Notes under the pieces: generated by a model
The model's database searches: none
What the model saw: only the letters and a program-made list of their open reading frames with translations
Told to the model about the DNA's origin: nothing
Program-made: the position numbers and the translations under genes
Source: Neobacillus cucumis
Lineage (GTDB): Bacteria; Bacillota; Bacilli; Bacillales_B; DSM-18226
Reading direction: 5' to 3'
DNA length: 64,000 nucleotides
Assembly (NCBI RefSeq): GCF_023715505.1
Contig: NZ_JAMBOH010000012.1
Coordinates: forward strand, 62,001-126,000
Shown here: piece after piece, positions 25,887 to 34,488 of the stretch
Numbering within the stretch: position 1 is the first letter of the stretch
How the letters are laid out: every line of letters starts with the position of its first letter

Positions 25887-27467
25887 TTAACATCTATTAA
25901 ATACTACTCGACCAGCCACAACTGTTTTCAAGGCTTTTGCCGCTAGCATATCTTCGGATGATCCCTCAAATAAATCACGATCAAAGATGGAAAAATCCGC
26001 GACATATCCGGATTTAATTAGCCCGCGTTCATGTTCTTTACAAATGGCTTTTGCACTGCCAATCGTATAGAGCTGGATTGCTTGGAAGCGAGACAGCTTT
26101 TGTTCCGGAATGTATCCATCATGTTTTGCATAAGGTTTTTTTCTCTCAACTGCAGCATAAATAGAATATAATGGATTAATCTCTTCCACAGGTGCATCTG
26201 TCCCAGCTGCGCACATTAATCCTCGGTCGACTAATTTTTTCCACGCATAGGCCCACTCCAGCCGGTCTTTACCTAGTCGATTGATGACCCAGGGGAAATC
26301 TGAAGGTACAAATGCTGGTTGAATGTCTAAAACTACCGGTAATTTTTCCATTCGTTCTATTAAATCTTCGCGTAACACACAGCAGTGGATCAGGCGGTCT
26401 CTTTTACCGTTTGTTAATGGATATTTTTCAATTACAGTAAGTACCTGTTCAGCTCCTGCATCTCCAATCATATGCACGGCGACAGCTTCATTATATTGCC
26501 GTGCTAGTTTCACTAATGCTTCTAATTGTTCATTCGTTTGAATCAATAAACCACGGTTATTTGGTTGATCTGAATACGGTTTTGATAAGGCAGCAGTTGC
26601 TCCGCCTAATGCACCATCAGCAAATATTTTCATGGCACCTGGTTCAATAAATGGCTCGTCAAAAGTGGCATTGGCCTTCATCATTTTTTCAAATACAGCA
26701 TTATGTCGAAGCAGTGTTACTCTAAAATGATGTTTTTCCCCTACAACCCGATGGAAAGCGGTTAACGGATTCGAAAACTCCCCAAAGTAGCTCATATCTT
26801 CAGTGTGTCCTCCCGTTAAACCATAGGATAGCATCTCATCAATGGCATGATTAAGAGAATCGGTTAGAGACTCGATGTACGCTTCACCTTCTCGTGGAAT
26901 CGCTTCTGTTACGGAATTAGTTGCTAGGTCATATAACAAACCATTTAACGTACCTTGTTCATCTCGTCCGATCTCTCCGCCTGCTGGGGATTTACTATTT
27001 CCAAAGATTCTGCCTGCCTGTAGGGCTGCTGTATTTCCCAAAATAACATGATGACAGATTCTAGTTAGTACGATTGGTTCTTTGCGAATAGCATCAAGCT
27101 CCTGGATGGTCGGAATCCGGTGATCTATAAAATTATTTTCATTCCATCCTTCTCCAAATAACCATTGGTTCTGAGGTGTAGTCTTTGCCGCTGATTTCAC
27201 CATATCTAACACTTCCTCAGCTGAAGAAGCTTTCGATAAATCTAGCCGTGTGAACTTTTGACCTTGAAAAATCATATGCAGGTGGCTGTCCACGAAACCA
27301 GGATACATGGCGGCACCTTCCAAATTGATAAGCTCATCTGCTAATTTACTAAGTTCATTAAATGTGCCTGTTGCAATAATTCTGTCATCTTGGGCAACAA
27401 TAGCCTCTACTGTTTCATTTTCCTTTTCCATTGTGTAAATTTTTCCGCCATACCATAGTTGTTTCAT
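25887..27467 (-). CDS. ytcJ: YtcJ-like amidohydrolase
   Basis: 526 aa, amidohydrolase_3 family. Metal ligands are in PGFVDSHLHMIF (HxH near 66-68), later His in VAVHMIGDAGAEQ and DRLIHCCVLRED, and the essential Asp in AAGTDAPVEEINP. ILGNTAALQAG and MKIFADGALGGATAALSKPY match the YtcJ group. N-terminal beta-sandwich (WYGGKIYTME) and C-terminal completion (GRVVFNRC). It is probably a cytosolic hydrolase of an N-acyl or amide compound; the substrate is unknown. Confidence 0.88.
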   Translation of the reverse strand: MKQLWYGGKIYTMEKENETVEAIVAQDDRIIATGTFNELSKLADELINLEGAAMYPGFVDSHLHMIFQGQKFTRLDLSKASSAEEVLDMVKSAAKTTPQNQWLFGEGWNENNFIDHRIPTIQELDAIRKEPIVLTRICHHVILGNTAALQAGRIFGNSKSPAGGEIGRDEQGTLNGLLYDLATNSVTEAIPREGEAYIESLTDSLNHAIDEMLSYGLTGGHTEDMSYFGEFSNPLTAFHRVVGEKHHFRVTLLRHNAVFEKMMKANATFDEPFIEPGAMKIFADGALGGATAALSKPYSDQPNNRGLLIQTNEQLEALVKLARQYNEAVAVHMIGDAGAEQVLTVIEKYPLTNGKRDRLIHCCVLREDLIERMEKLPVVLDIQPAFVPSDFPWVINRLGKDRLEWAYAWKKLVDRGLMCAAGTDAPVEEINPLYSIYAAVERKKPYAKHDGYIPEQKLSRFQAIQLYTIGSAKAICKEHERGLIKSGYVADFSIFDRDLFEGSSEDMLAAKALKTVVAGRVVFNRC

Positions 27468-27635
27468 TAACTGCCCTCTCTTTCCTTTTTTTATTTTGTT
27501 GATATGATAATTATCTGTAAAACCGTACCGAAACTATACTTTACTGTGGTTATGTCAATTATTTTTCAGGTATTAATTAAAAAGCAGAGAATTTTAAGCG
27601 TAAAAAGGGAACCTAATGGTCTCCTAATTAGTAGA

Positions 27636-28342
27636 TTAATTTGTCTTTCCATTGCTCCCTTTTTGATCTTTACGAATCGCAGCTTTTGCTTTTGCAGCTT
27701 GAGAAACTTGTTGTCCACGATTACTGGTTGTTGATGTTGAGTTTGTCGGTGCTGTTGTTGTCTTTGATGGTGATGTTGATGTCAAGTTTGTCGGTGCCGT
27801 AGTAATCTTTGATGACGACGTTGTTGTCGAGTTTGTTGGTGCCGTAGTAGTCTTTGATGACGATGTGGTTGTCGAGTTTGTTGGTGCCGTCTTGGTGGCT
27901 GTTGTTGTGCTTGTTGTTGTTGTTGTTTGGTTGGTCGTAGTTTTAGTAGTAACAGGTGATGTAGTTTTGGTTCTGGATGAAGCAGCTCGTATAGTCGTAG
28001 TACTGTTTTGAACCTGAGTTGTGGTTTTATTACTCTCCGCATGAAGAGGAACAGGCTTAATAGAAACCGTAGTATCCACGTTCTGTCTTTCCGTTGTAGG
28101 TGTTTGCTCTTTTAAGGTATTATTTTCTTTTGTGATTTTATCTGTTGTTCCTATCGTTTGAGGATTCATGTTTTTTCTGTTGAGTCTATGTTATCAGCTG
28201 TTTTTGGTTCATCTGAAATGGGTAATTTATTAACTTCGTTCAATTGTTTAGTAGATTGATTGGATAATAAGTTGCCGGTGAGAGAAAACGTAACGGATCC
28301 CACTAACACCATGGTTAGTGCTCCAATAGCTCTTTTGTTCAT
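27636..28342 (-). pseudogene. Secreted Thr/Ser-rich repeat protein, split by a frameshift at an A-run
   Basis: The ATG at 28342 (AGGGG before it) begins a signal peptide (MNKRAIGALTMVLVGSVTF) that stops at TGA after ~58 codons. The following 177-aa frame starts at 28169 with ATG overlapping that TGA (ATGA). At the junction is a run of six A; a seventh A would join the frames as STEKN-MNPQTIG. The second part is Thr-rich with repeats of TTTAPTNSTTTSSSK (~12-15 aa) and a basic C-terminus (AKAKAAIRKDQKG). Either a secreted wall-type protein broken by one indel, a translationally coupled pair, or a sequencing error. Function unknown. Confidence 0.6.
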
Positions 28343-28409
28343 ATTCTTCCCCTTTTATCTTTTTTTTCAGGATTACCATACAAATTTCGCCAAATCCTGC
28401 AGGGTTTAT

Positions 28410-28541
28410 GGGGGTAGTATAGTAAATTTAAGAGACTAAAAACCAAAAATTGACTCAAGTACCATTAGAAATAAAAAAACATTTCATTCTACCCCCAAAA
28501 TCTATTAGTGACTACCTAACCTTTTGTTGGTAGTCTTTTTT
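28410..28541 (+). promoter_or_regulatory. Leader with competing stems and terminator ahead of the 1219-aa gene
   Basis: GGGGGTAG (28410-28417) can pair with CTACCCCC (28489-28496). Downstream, GACTACC (28510-28516) pairs with GGTAGTC (28529-28535) plus TTTTTT, forming a terminator. GGTAGT of the first arm could instead pair with ACTACC of the terminator arm. This fits an attenuator, but no known riboswitch class is recognised. The upstream plus strand has no gene for ~2.7 kb, so the terminator must act on a leader or a small RNA. Confidence 0.45.
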
Positions 28542-28633
28542 GTCGAAAAAAAGCAGTAACCGTAGCATTAAGAAGGTAATACATTCTAATATTAAAATTT
28601 AACTCTCAACAAACACCTAAAAGGAGGGATTGC

Positions 28634-31600
28634 GTGAATAAAGTTTTTAGGTGGATTGTTCGATCATTTTTTGCACCCGTCACTGGTAATAGAGGGGCCA
28701 TTGCGAGTTCACTTGGATTTTTCCTGGCCTTTTTGCCTATATATAGTGTAAGAATTCCATTATTGCTCGTTCTCTCACTTTTATTTCGTCTTAATATCAT
28801 TGCCATTTTACTTGGAACGTTAATTACCCTTTTTATCCCTACTATTCGAGATTTGCCTTTTCTCAATATACCTGTATTAGAAGGATATAATTTAACACCA
28901 GGCCTGGGTGGTTTAATCGGGCTTGTTTGTTATTATTTCTTCCATTGGTTTTACAATCTAGGGCTAAAAAAAAGGGAACGAAATCAAGAACATGTTTTTC
29001 TTGATCCAGCAAAAAGACGCTGGTCGATAATTAAACGTATGAGTACCGGCTTTACTCTATTAGTTGTTTTAGTATCTTTTATTTTTATTGAAAGTCTATA
29101 TACTGACCCGGTGTTTCCGAACCTACAATTAAATAAAAGTGGAGTCACAACGAGGATTGAACCCATTAATCAAAGTTTCACTAAAGAACAGCTTGCCAGC
29201 CAGCTGGAAAAAACAAATCCTGCCCCTCTTGTTCAAAAAAATGATGTAGAAAACAAAGGACAAATTTCACAAAAACAAGAAGTTTATGGTTTTTACGTCA
29301 ATTGGGATGCAAACAGCAAAACTTCTTTTAAAAAAAATATCGATTCGATAACAACATTAGTACCCGAGTGGCTGCAGCTTAATACTGACCTGACCTTTAA
29401 ATCCAGCAATGACTCGTCTATTATTACAGAGGCAAAAGCACATCAGATAAAGGTTCTCCCAGTAGTAAATAATTTTATTAATAATAAATGGGATGCAGAA
29501 ACTCTGCATCGGTTATTTACTTCTCCCGGTGCGGAGGATCTTTTTATTAAAAATTTGTTGGATTATGTGAGAACAAATGACTTTGCTGGTATTAATATTG
29601 ACTTTGAGAATATTAACCAAAAGGACAAAGCTGAATTATCAAATTTTGTAAATAAAGTTTCTCATGCATTTCATCAACATGACCTATTGGTATCAATTGA
29701 TGTCCCGCCAAGTAACACTAGTTTTGACTATGGTTCATTAGCAAATAATGTTGACCGGATATTTGTAATGCTATATGACCAGCACAACTCTACCAGTAAT
29801 CCTGGACCTATCGCACCATTAGATTGGGTAAAGGGCAGCTTGAACCGCCTTCATATTCCTTCTGAAAAATTAATTGTAAGTTTGGGAAGCTACGGGTATG
29901 ACTGGGAAGAAAACTCCAAGGAGCCTACGGAAACAGTTACTTTCGGGGATTTAATGAAGCTTGGAATGGGTACGAGCATAAATATCAATTGGAATAAACA
30001 AGTAGGCAATCCTTATTTACGTTACAAAACAAACGAAAAAAACCATACTGTTTGGTTTTTAGATGCCGCAACATTTTATAATCAAATGAAAACAGCAATA
30101 GAAAGTGGTTCAAAAGGAATCGCTGTCTGGCGTCTTGGTTCCGAAGATCCTTCTATCTGGAACTATATGAATCAACCAAAAGCAATGAAAAATCCATCCA
30201 ATGCCCTAAAAACCTTAGCCAGTCCTGAACCCGTTCACTATACAGGCGAAGGAGAAATTTTAAAAGTGGTTTCTCAATCAGAAAAAGGTAAAAGGGCTAT
30301 TGAAATGGATTCACAAGGATTAATCCAAAATGAAACCTATATCAAGTTACCAAAGCCTTTTGAAGTGGTTCGTTACGGCAAACCTAAACAGAAGGAAATT
30401 GTCCTTACCTTTGACGACGGACCGGATCCAGTCTATACACCGCAAATATTGGACATTTTAAAAAAGTATCATATAAAGGGTTCCTTCTTTATCGTAGGAG
30501 AGAATGCAGTGCTGCATCCAGAACTGATTAAAAGAATTCATGGAGAAGGCCATGAAATTGGCAGTCACACCTTTACGCATCCTGATGTTGCATCGACCGC
30601 ACCATGGCAATCAAAATTAGAGCTAAATGCTAATCAAAGACTTTTTGAGGAAATTACTGGGCACTCAATGACCCTCTTCCGCCCGCCGTATGTGGCAGAT
30701 GCGGAACCGAGCACAAGAAGGGAACTGCTCCCTATCATGCGTGCACAGGATATGGGGTATACGATGGTCGGCGAATTAATAGACTCTGACGATTGGCAAA
30801 GACCTTCTAGTAATGAAATTGTAAAGCGAGTGTTGCTGCAGCTACCAGAGGGAAATGTGATTTTGTTCCACGATTCTGGGGGTGACCGCTCCAACACTGT
30901 GAAGGCGTTGCCGATTATCATAAAAGAACTAAAACAGCGCGGCTATACCTTTACAACCATTGGTGATTTAATTGGAAAAAAAGATAGTCAGATTATGCCT
31001 TCCGCTAATCAAGACAGCCCTTATTTGGTCTATGATAAAGCTGTTTTTAAGCTTATGCAGGGCTGGCGTTTAGGATTAAATTTCCTTTTCTACTCAGCTA
31101 TTATCTTAGGAATATTGCGCCTTGCTCTCTTCATCTTTCTTTCTAGAAAGCAGGTAAAAGAGTATAAAGAGACTGTAATTGACCCTAACTTTACACCGTT
31201 TGTGAGTGTTGTTATTGCTGCCTACAACGAGGATAAAGTAATTTACAAAACGATTGAATCTATACTATCGAGCGATTACCCTGCTTTTGAGATGTTAATT
31301 ATTGACGATGGATCAAAGGATGATACGGCTGATGTTGTTGAAAAAACTTATTCAAACCATCCTATCGTCAGATTAATAAAAAAATCTAATGGAGGAAAAT
31401 CCTCTGCAGTCAATCTTGGTTTCAAAGAAGCAAAAGGAGAAATCGTCGTTGCACTTGACGCAGATACACTCATCGCTGATAATGCCATCTCCCTGCTTGT
31501 TAACCATTTTACAAATGAAAATGTGGCTGCTGTTTCAGGTAATGTCAAAGTCGGTAATAAGGGGAACCTCCTTACTAACTGGCAGCATATTGAATATGTA

Positions 31601-32293
31601 ACAGGATTTAACTTAGAGAGAAGGGCATTTGCGGCTTTAAATTGTATTACGGTCGTGCCAGGTGCGATCGGTGCATGGCGAAAGACGGCTGTGGAAGAAG
31701 CAGGATACTTTAAAGAAGATACGCTGGCAGAAGATACCGATATCACTCTTACCCTTTTACGGCAAGGGAAAAAGATCGAATTTGAGGAAAAGGCTTATGC
31801 CTTCACAGAAGTACCTGAAGATATAAAAAGTCTTGCCAAACAGCGGTACCGTTGGGTTTATGGTACATTACAATGCTTATGGAAACATCGTGAGGCTTTA
31901 TTTAATAAGAAACACAATACATTAGGTTTTATCGGCTTACCAAACATGTGGCTTTTTCAATATATCTATCAAACCATCTCTCCTATTGCAGATATATTGT
32001 TTATTATGGCTCTTTTTAACGGGCACTCTGGAAAAGCAGCCATTGGCTTTATCCTATTTTACCTGCTCGATTTCGTTACGTCCCTATATGCGTTTCGTTT
32101 GGAGAATGAAAGAACTAAACCTCTGTTTTCCTTGTTTTTACAACGGATCTTGTACAAACAGCTTATGACGTATGTCGTGATAAAATCAATTTTCTCTGCA
32201 ATAAAAGGAGTAACTGTAGGTTGGAATAAATTAAAACGAAAAGGAAATGTCACACAGGAAACCTATATGGTGAATGTTAAGGAAAATATGTAA
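28634..32293 (+). CDS. Multidomain membrane glycan enzyme: DUF2062 + GH18 + polysaccharide deacetylase + GT2
   Basis: 1219 aa, GTG start with AAGGAGGG 5 nt upstream. Residues ~1-175: DUF2062-type membrane domain. ~215-520: GH18-like domain with FAGINIDFENINQ (DxxDxxE-type acid). ~585-790: NodB deacetylase with VLTFDDGPDP, GSHTFTHPDV and RPPYV. ~810-840: membrane helix. ~855-1100: GT2 processive glycosyltransferase with VIAAYNED, IIDDGSKDD, ALDADT, EDTDITLTLLRQG and QRYRWVYG, then further membrane helices. The logic is a single chain that polymerises a beta-linked hexosamine glycan inside and deacetylates or trims it outside, like PgaC/PgaB/IcaB combined. Monocistronic. Confidence 0.88.
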   Translation: MNKVFRWIVRSFFAPVTGNRGAIASSLGFFLAFLPIYSVRIPLLLVLSLLFRLNIIAILLGTLITLFIPTIRDLPFLNIPVLEGYNLTPGLGGLIGLVCYYFFHWFYNLGLKKRERNQEHVFLDPAKRRWSIIKRMSTGFTLLVVLVSFIFIESLYTDPVFPNLQLNKSGVTTRIEPINQSFTKEQLASQLEKTNPAPLVQKNDVENKGQISQKQEVYGFYVNWDANSKTSFKKNIDSITTLVPEWLQLNTDLTFKSSNDSSIITEAKAHQIKVLPVVNNFINNKWDAETLHRLFTSPGAEDLFIKNLLDYVRTNDFAGINIDFENINQKDKAELSNFVNKVSHAFHQHDLLVSIDVPPSNTSFDYGSLANNVDRIFVMLYDQHNSTSNPGPIAPLDWVKGSLNRLHIPSEKLIVSLGSYGYDWEENSKEPTETVTFGDLMKLGMGTSININWNKQVGNPYLRYKTNEKNHTVWFLDAATFYNQMKTAIESGSKGIAVWRLGSEDPSIWNYMNQPKAMKNPSNALKTLASPEPVHYTGEGEILKVVSQSEKGKRAIEMDSQGLIQNETYIKLPKPFEVVRYGKPKQKEIVLTFDDGPDPVYTPQILDILKKYHIKGSFFIVGENAVLHPELIKRIHGEGHEIGSHTFTHPDVASTAPWQSKLELNANQRLFEEITGHSMTLFRPPYVADAEPSTRRELLPIMRAQDMGYTMVGELIDSDDWQRPSSNEIVKRVLLQLPEGNVILFHDSGGDRSNTVKALPIIIKELKQRGYTFTTIGDLIGKKDSQIMPSANQDSPYLVYDKAVFKLMQGWRLGLNFLFYSAIILGILRLALFIFLSRKQVKEYKETVIDPNFTPFVSVVIAAYNEDKVIYKTIESILSSDYPAFEMLIIDDGSKDDTADVVEKTYSNHPIVRLIKKSNGGKSSAVNLGFKEAKGEIVVALDADTLIADNAISLLVNHFTNENVAAVSGNVKVGNKGNLLTNWQHIEYVTGFNLERRAFAALNCITVVPGAIGAWRKTAVEEAGYFKEDTLAEDTDITLTLLRQGKKIEFEEKAYAFTEVPEDIKSLAKQRYRWVYGTLQCLWKHREALFNKKHNTLGFIGLPNMWLFQYIYQTISPIADILFIMALFNGHSGKAAIGFILFYLLDFVTSLYAFRLENERTKPLFSLFLQRILYKQLMTYVVIKSIFSAIKGVTVGWNKLKRKGNVTQETYMVNVKENM

Positions 32294-32301
32294 ATCAATA
32301 A

Positions 32302-32334
32302 AAAGGTCTTCCAATTTTTCGGAAGACCTTTTTA
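32302..32334 (+). terminator. Bidirectional terminator
   Basis: AGGTCTTCC (32304-32312) pairs with GGAAGACCT (32321-32329), flanked by A- and T-runs. It serves the 1219-aa gene and the convergent gene. Confidence 0.9.
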
Positions 32335-32356
32335 TTACTAAAAACTTTTCCTGTAT

Positions 32357-32746
32357 TTAAAAGAGACGTCTATTAATCACTGTGCATTGTCTTGCACCCC
32401 TGCGAATTAAACGGCGTGCCTCAGCTAAAGAGATTTCAACAAGAACAGCTTCGTCTGTGTCGTCCTCTACATCAAACACAGCAAAGGCCTCTCCGTCTAA
32501 AATCAATACACAAATGAAATTTACTTCTAAATCATCAGAAGTTGGTCTTCTAGTTACTACTTCGCACCGCTGGACTCCTGCATTCAACAAAGTATTAGCT
32601 TCTCTCCGTGAAATGCGAATAAAGACAAATTCCTCGATTTCAACATTACCTGCTTCTGCTTCTATTTCCACTACCAAAAAGAAGCCATTTCTTCTGGTTT
32701 GGAGAATACAATTAGCTCCAATCGAAACTACATCTTCAGGATTCAT
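32357..32746 (-). CDS. Hypothetical protein with two internal repeats
   Basis: 129 aa from the ATG at 32746 (GGGAGGTG 6 nt upstream). Two ~55-aa repeats end in EFVFIRISRREANTLLNAGVQRCEVV and a parallel AVLVEISLAEARRLI-RRGARQCTVI segment, giving a beta-strand plus helix plus Cys-containing strand each. Rich in Arg. No family recognised. Possibly a spore or envelope structural protein, by analogy with other repeat proteins only. Confidence 0.6.
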   Translation of the reverse strand: MNPEDVVSIGANCILQTRRNGFFLVVEIEAEAGNVEIEEFVFIRISRREANTLLNAGVQRCEVVTRRPTSDDLEVNFICVLILDGEAFAVFDVEDDTDEAVLVEISLAEARRLIRRGARQCTVINRRLF

Positions 32747-33021
32747 AAGATTCACCTCCCTTGTATAATAAATTCAACTGATAAAGGAATGGTTTGGACA
32801 AGTATCGCAAAAAAATATTAGAAGTAGATTAGATTTTTTAGAAAATATCACCTAATTATAGGTATAAAGTATCGTCAAATAACTGATATTAGGAGTGGTA
32901 AGCTAATGAATTGTGAGGAAAAGCTTACCGTTTTTACATAATTCGTTTATAGCCATAGGTGGTGTATCAAATGGGTTTCTTCAGCAAATTATTTGGTAAT
33001 GAAACAAAGGAGGAAAACAAA

Positions 33022-33570
33022 ATGACAAATGATAAGTTAAACATCGGAATTATTCTAGGCAGTACACGTCAAGGACGTGTAAGTCCACAAGTCGGCGAAT
33101 GGATAAAAGGAATTGCTGATAAACGAGGGGATGCAAATTACGAAATCGTCGATATTAAAGATTTTGACTTACCATTCTTAGGTACAACTGACGGCTCTGA
33201 GCCTGGATTAGGAAGATGGAATGAAAAGCTTGGAAGCTTAGACGGGTTTGTGTTTATTGTCCAAGAGTACAACCATAGTATTACAGGAGCATTGAAAAAC
33301 GCACTTGACTGTGCACGTGAGGCTTGGAATAACAAAGCGGCTGGCATTGTCAGTTACGGTTCGACCGGCGGTGCGCGTGCCGCTGAGCACTTACGCGGGA
33401 TTTGCGGAGAATTAATGATTGCCGATGTCAGAGTTCACCCTACATTATCTTTATTTACTGATTTTGAAAACGGTACTGACTTCAAACCTCAGGAAATACA
33501 TTTAAACAATGTGAATGCAATGATCGACCAAGTCCTTGCTTGGAGCGGCGCATTAAAAACATTGCGATAA
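33022..33570 (+). CDS. NAD(P)H-dependent FMN reductase
   Basis: 182 aa from the ATG at 33022, which has a full AAAGGAGG 8 nt upstream. A second in-frame ATG at 32971 (AGGTGG 8 nt upstream) would add 17 residues (MGFFSKLFGNE...); both could be used. Flavodoxin-like fold with ILGSTRQGRVSPQVGEW (FMN phosphate loop), VQEYNHSITGALKNALD and SYGSTGGARAAEHLR. A cytosolic flavin, quinone or azo-dye reductase. Upstream and downstream are non-coding; followed by a dispersed repeat. Confidence 0.85.
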   Translation: MTNDKLNIGIILGSTRQGRVSPQVGEWIKGIADKRGDANYEIVDIKDFDLPFLGTTDGSEPGLGRWNEKLGSLDGFVFIVQEYNHSITGALKNALDCAREAWNNKAAGIVSYGSTGGARAAEHLRGICGELMIADVRVHPTLSLFTDFENGTDFKPQEIHLNNVNAMIDQVLAWSGALKTLR

Positions 33571-33587
33571 AAGTCTATGAACAAAAA

Positions 33588-33760
33588 CGCAAGCGCCTTG
33601 AATAGCTCCGACAAGCATAAGCCACTCAGGGAAAGAAGGCGTTTGCCTTCATTCCCTGAGTGGCTGTAGACCATCGAGGGGCTAACGCTAGAGCTGGACG
33701 TAGATAGTCCATTTATTAAGAGTTATCCACAAGCGAAAATTTTATAATTTCTTTAACGAC
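33588..33760 (+). repeat. Dispersed repeat, copy A (full, with hairpin and DnaA-box)
   Basis: It begins CAAGCGCCTTGAATAGCTCC. The central palindrome is GCCACTCAGGGAA / TTCCCTGAGTGGC, then GAGGGGCTA, GAGCTGGACGT and a conserved tail GCGAAAATTTTATAATTT. TTATCCACA at 33723-33731 is a perfect DnaA box. Related copies lie at 37481 and 62091. Confidence 0.8.
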
Positions 33761-33764
33761 AAAA

Positions 33765-33805
33765 AAAGGAGCAGCTACTTTAAATGGCTGCTCCTTTAAT
33801 TTTAA
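33765..33805 (+). terminator. Terminator downstream of the FMN reductase region
   Basis: AAAGGAGCAGC (33765-33775) pairs with GCTGCTCCTTT (33787-33797), then AATTTT. Confidence 0.75.
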
Positions 33806-33860
33806 TACCGTCTATTGTGAATTTAATACAATGGAGGCTTTTTTATGCCTTTAATAATAG

Positions 33861-34451
33861 TTAATTTAAATATTCCGGATGTTTTTGTGGAGTATTTTGT
33901 TGGATCTCTTCAAATATGTCCTGACTAGAATCCTTGTTCGTTGTCGTTGGTTTTTGTTGTGAGATTTGATTGATTAGTTTTTTAAATTCGCCAATCGTTA
34001 GTGGTTTCGCGTCTTCTTTTAATTCATAGCCCAATTGACCGTTTGGTTCAATCGTGCCAATTTTGATGTCAGATAACTTGGTAAGACCCATATTGCGCAT
34101 CCGCATTTCCAGCCCGTCAACAGTTAATCGAAGCTTCTTTAAATTTTTAACATTTAATTCCCCGTTTTCTATAACTATTTTAGATTTTCCCATAATTAAT
34201 TTTTCAAAAGGGTTAAAATGAAGTTGGATATACTCAACTATTAGGATGGACACCACAAAAATGATTGCCCCTCCAATCGCCTTAACCATACTTACTTCCA
34301 CAATTGGTTCAACTATAAGGTGACCTAATGAGATCATTACGATCGTTTGGGCAAGTGTCATCTGTGCGATTGATTTTCTTCCAGCGATTCGAAGCAGGAT
34401 AATACCTGTGAAGAACAGTATAAAAGATTTTAAAATATAGGATAAATCCAT
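33861..34451 (-). CDS. DUF421 (YetF/YrbG-type) membrane protein
   Basis: 196 aa. Three N-terminal membrane helices (to ~75) include LRIAGRKSIAQMTLAQTIVM and GHLIVEPIVE. A cytosolic domain (~85-165) has the paired strands FEKLIMGKSKIVIENGEL and LRMRNMGLTKLSDI-type helix, then GTIEPNGQLGYEL. A variable Gln/Thr-rich tail follows. The family is found in sporulating Bacillus (YetF, YrbG, YkjA) with no agreed activity. It is just downstream of the PrsW-type protease on the same strand. Confidence 0.85.
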   Translation of the reverse strand: MDLSYILKSFILFFTGIILLRIAGRKSIAQMTLAQTIVMISLGHLIVEPIVEVSMVKAIGGAIIFVVSILIVEYIQLHFNPFEKLIMGKSKIVIENGELNVKNLKKLRLTVDGLEMRMRNMGLTKLSDIKIGTIEPNGQLGYELKEDAKPLTIGEFKKLINQISQQKPTTTNKDSSQDIFEEIQQNTPQKHPEYLN

Positions 34452-34488
34452 CGTATATCCCCCTATGGATTATGGCTTATTCTCTTCC

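Noticed and set aside
32382..32768. 128-aa plus-strand ORF opposite the two-repeat protein
   Set aside because: No ribosome site; the minus frame has GGGAGGTG and internal repeat logic.
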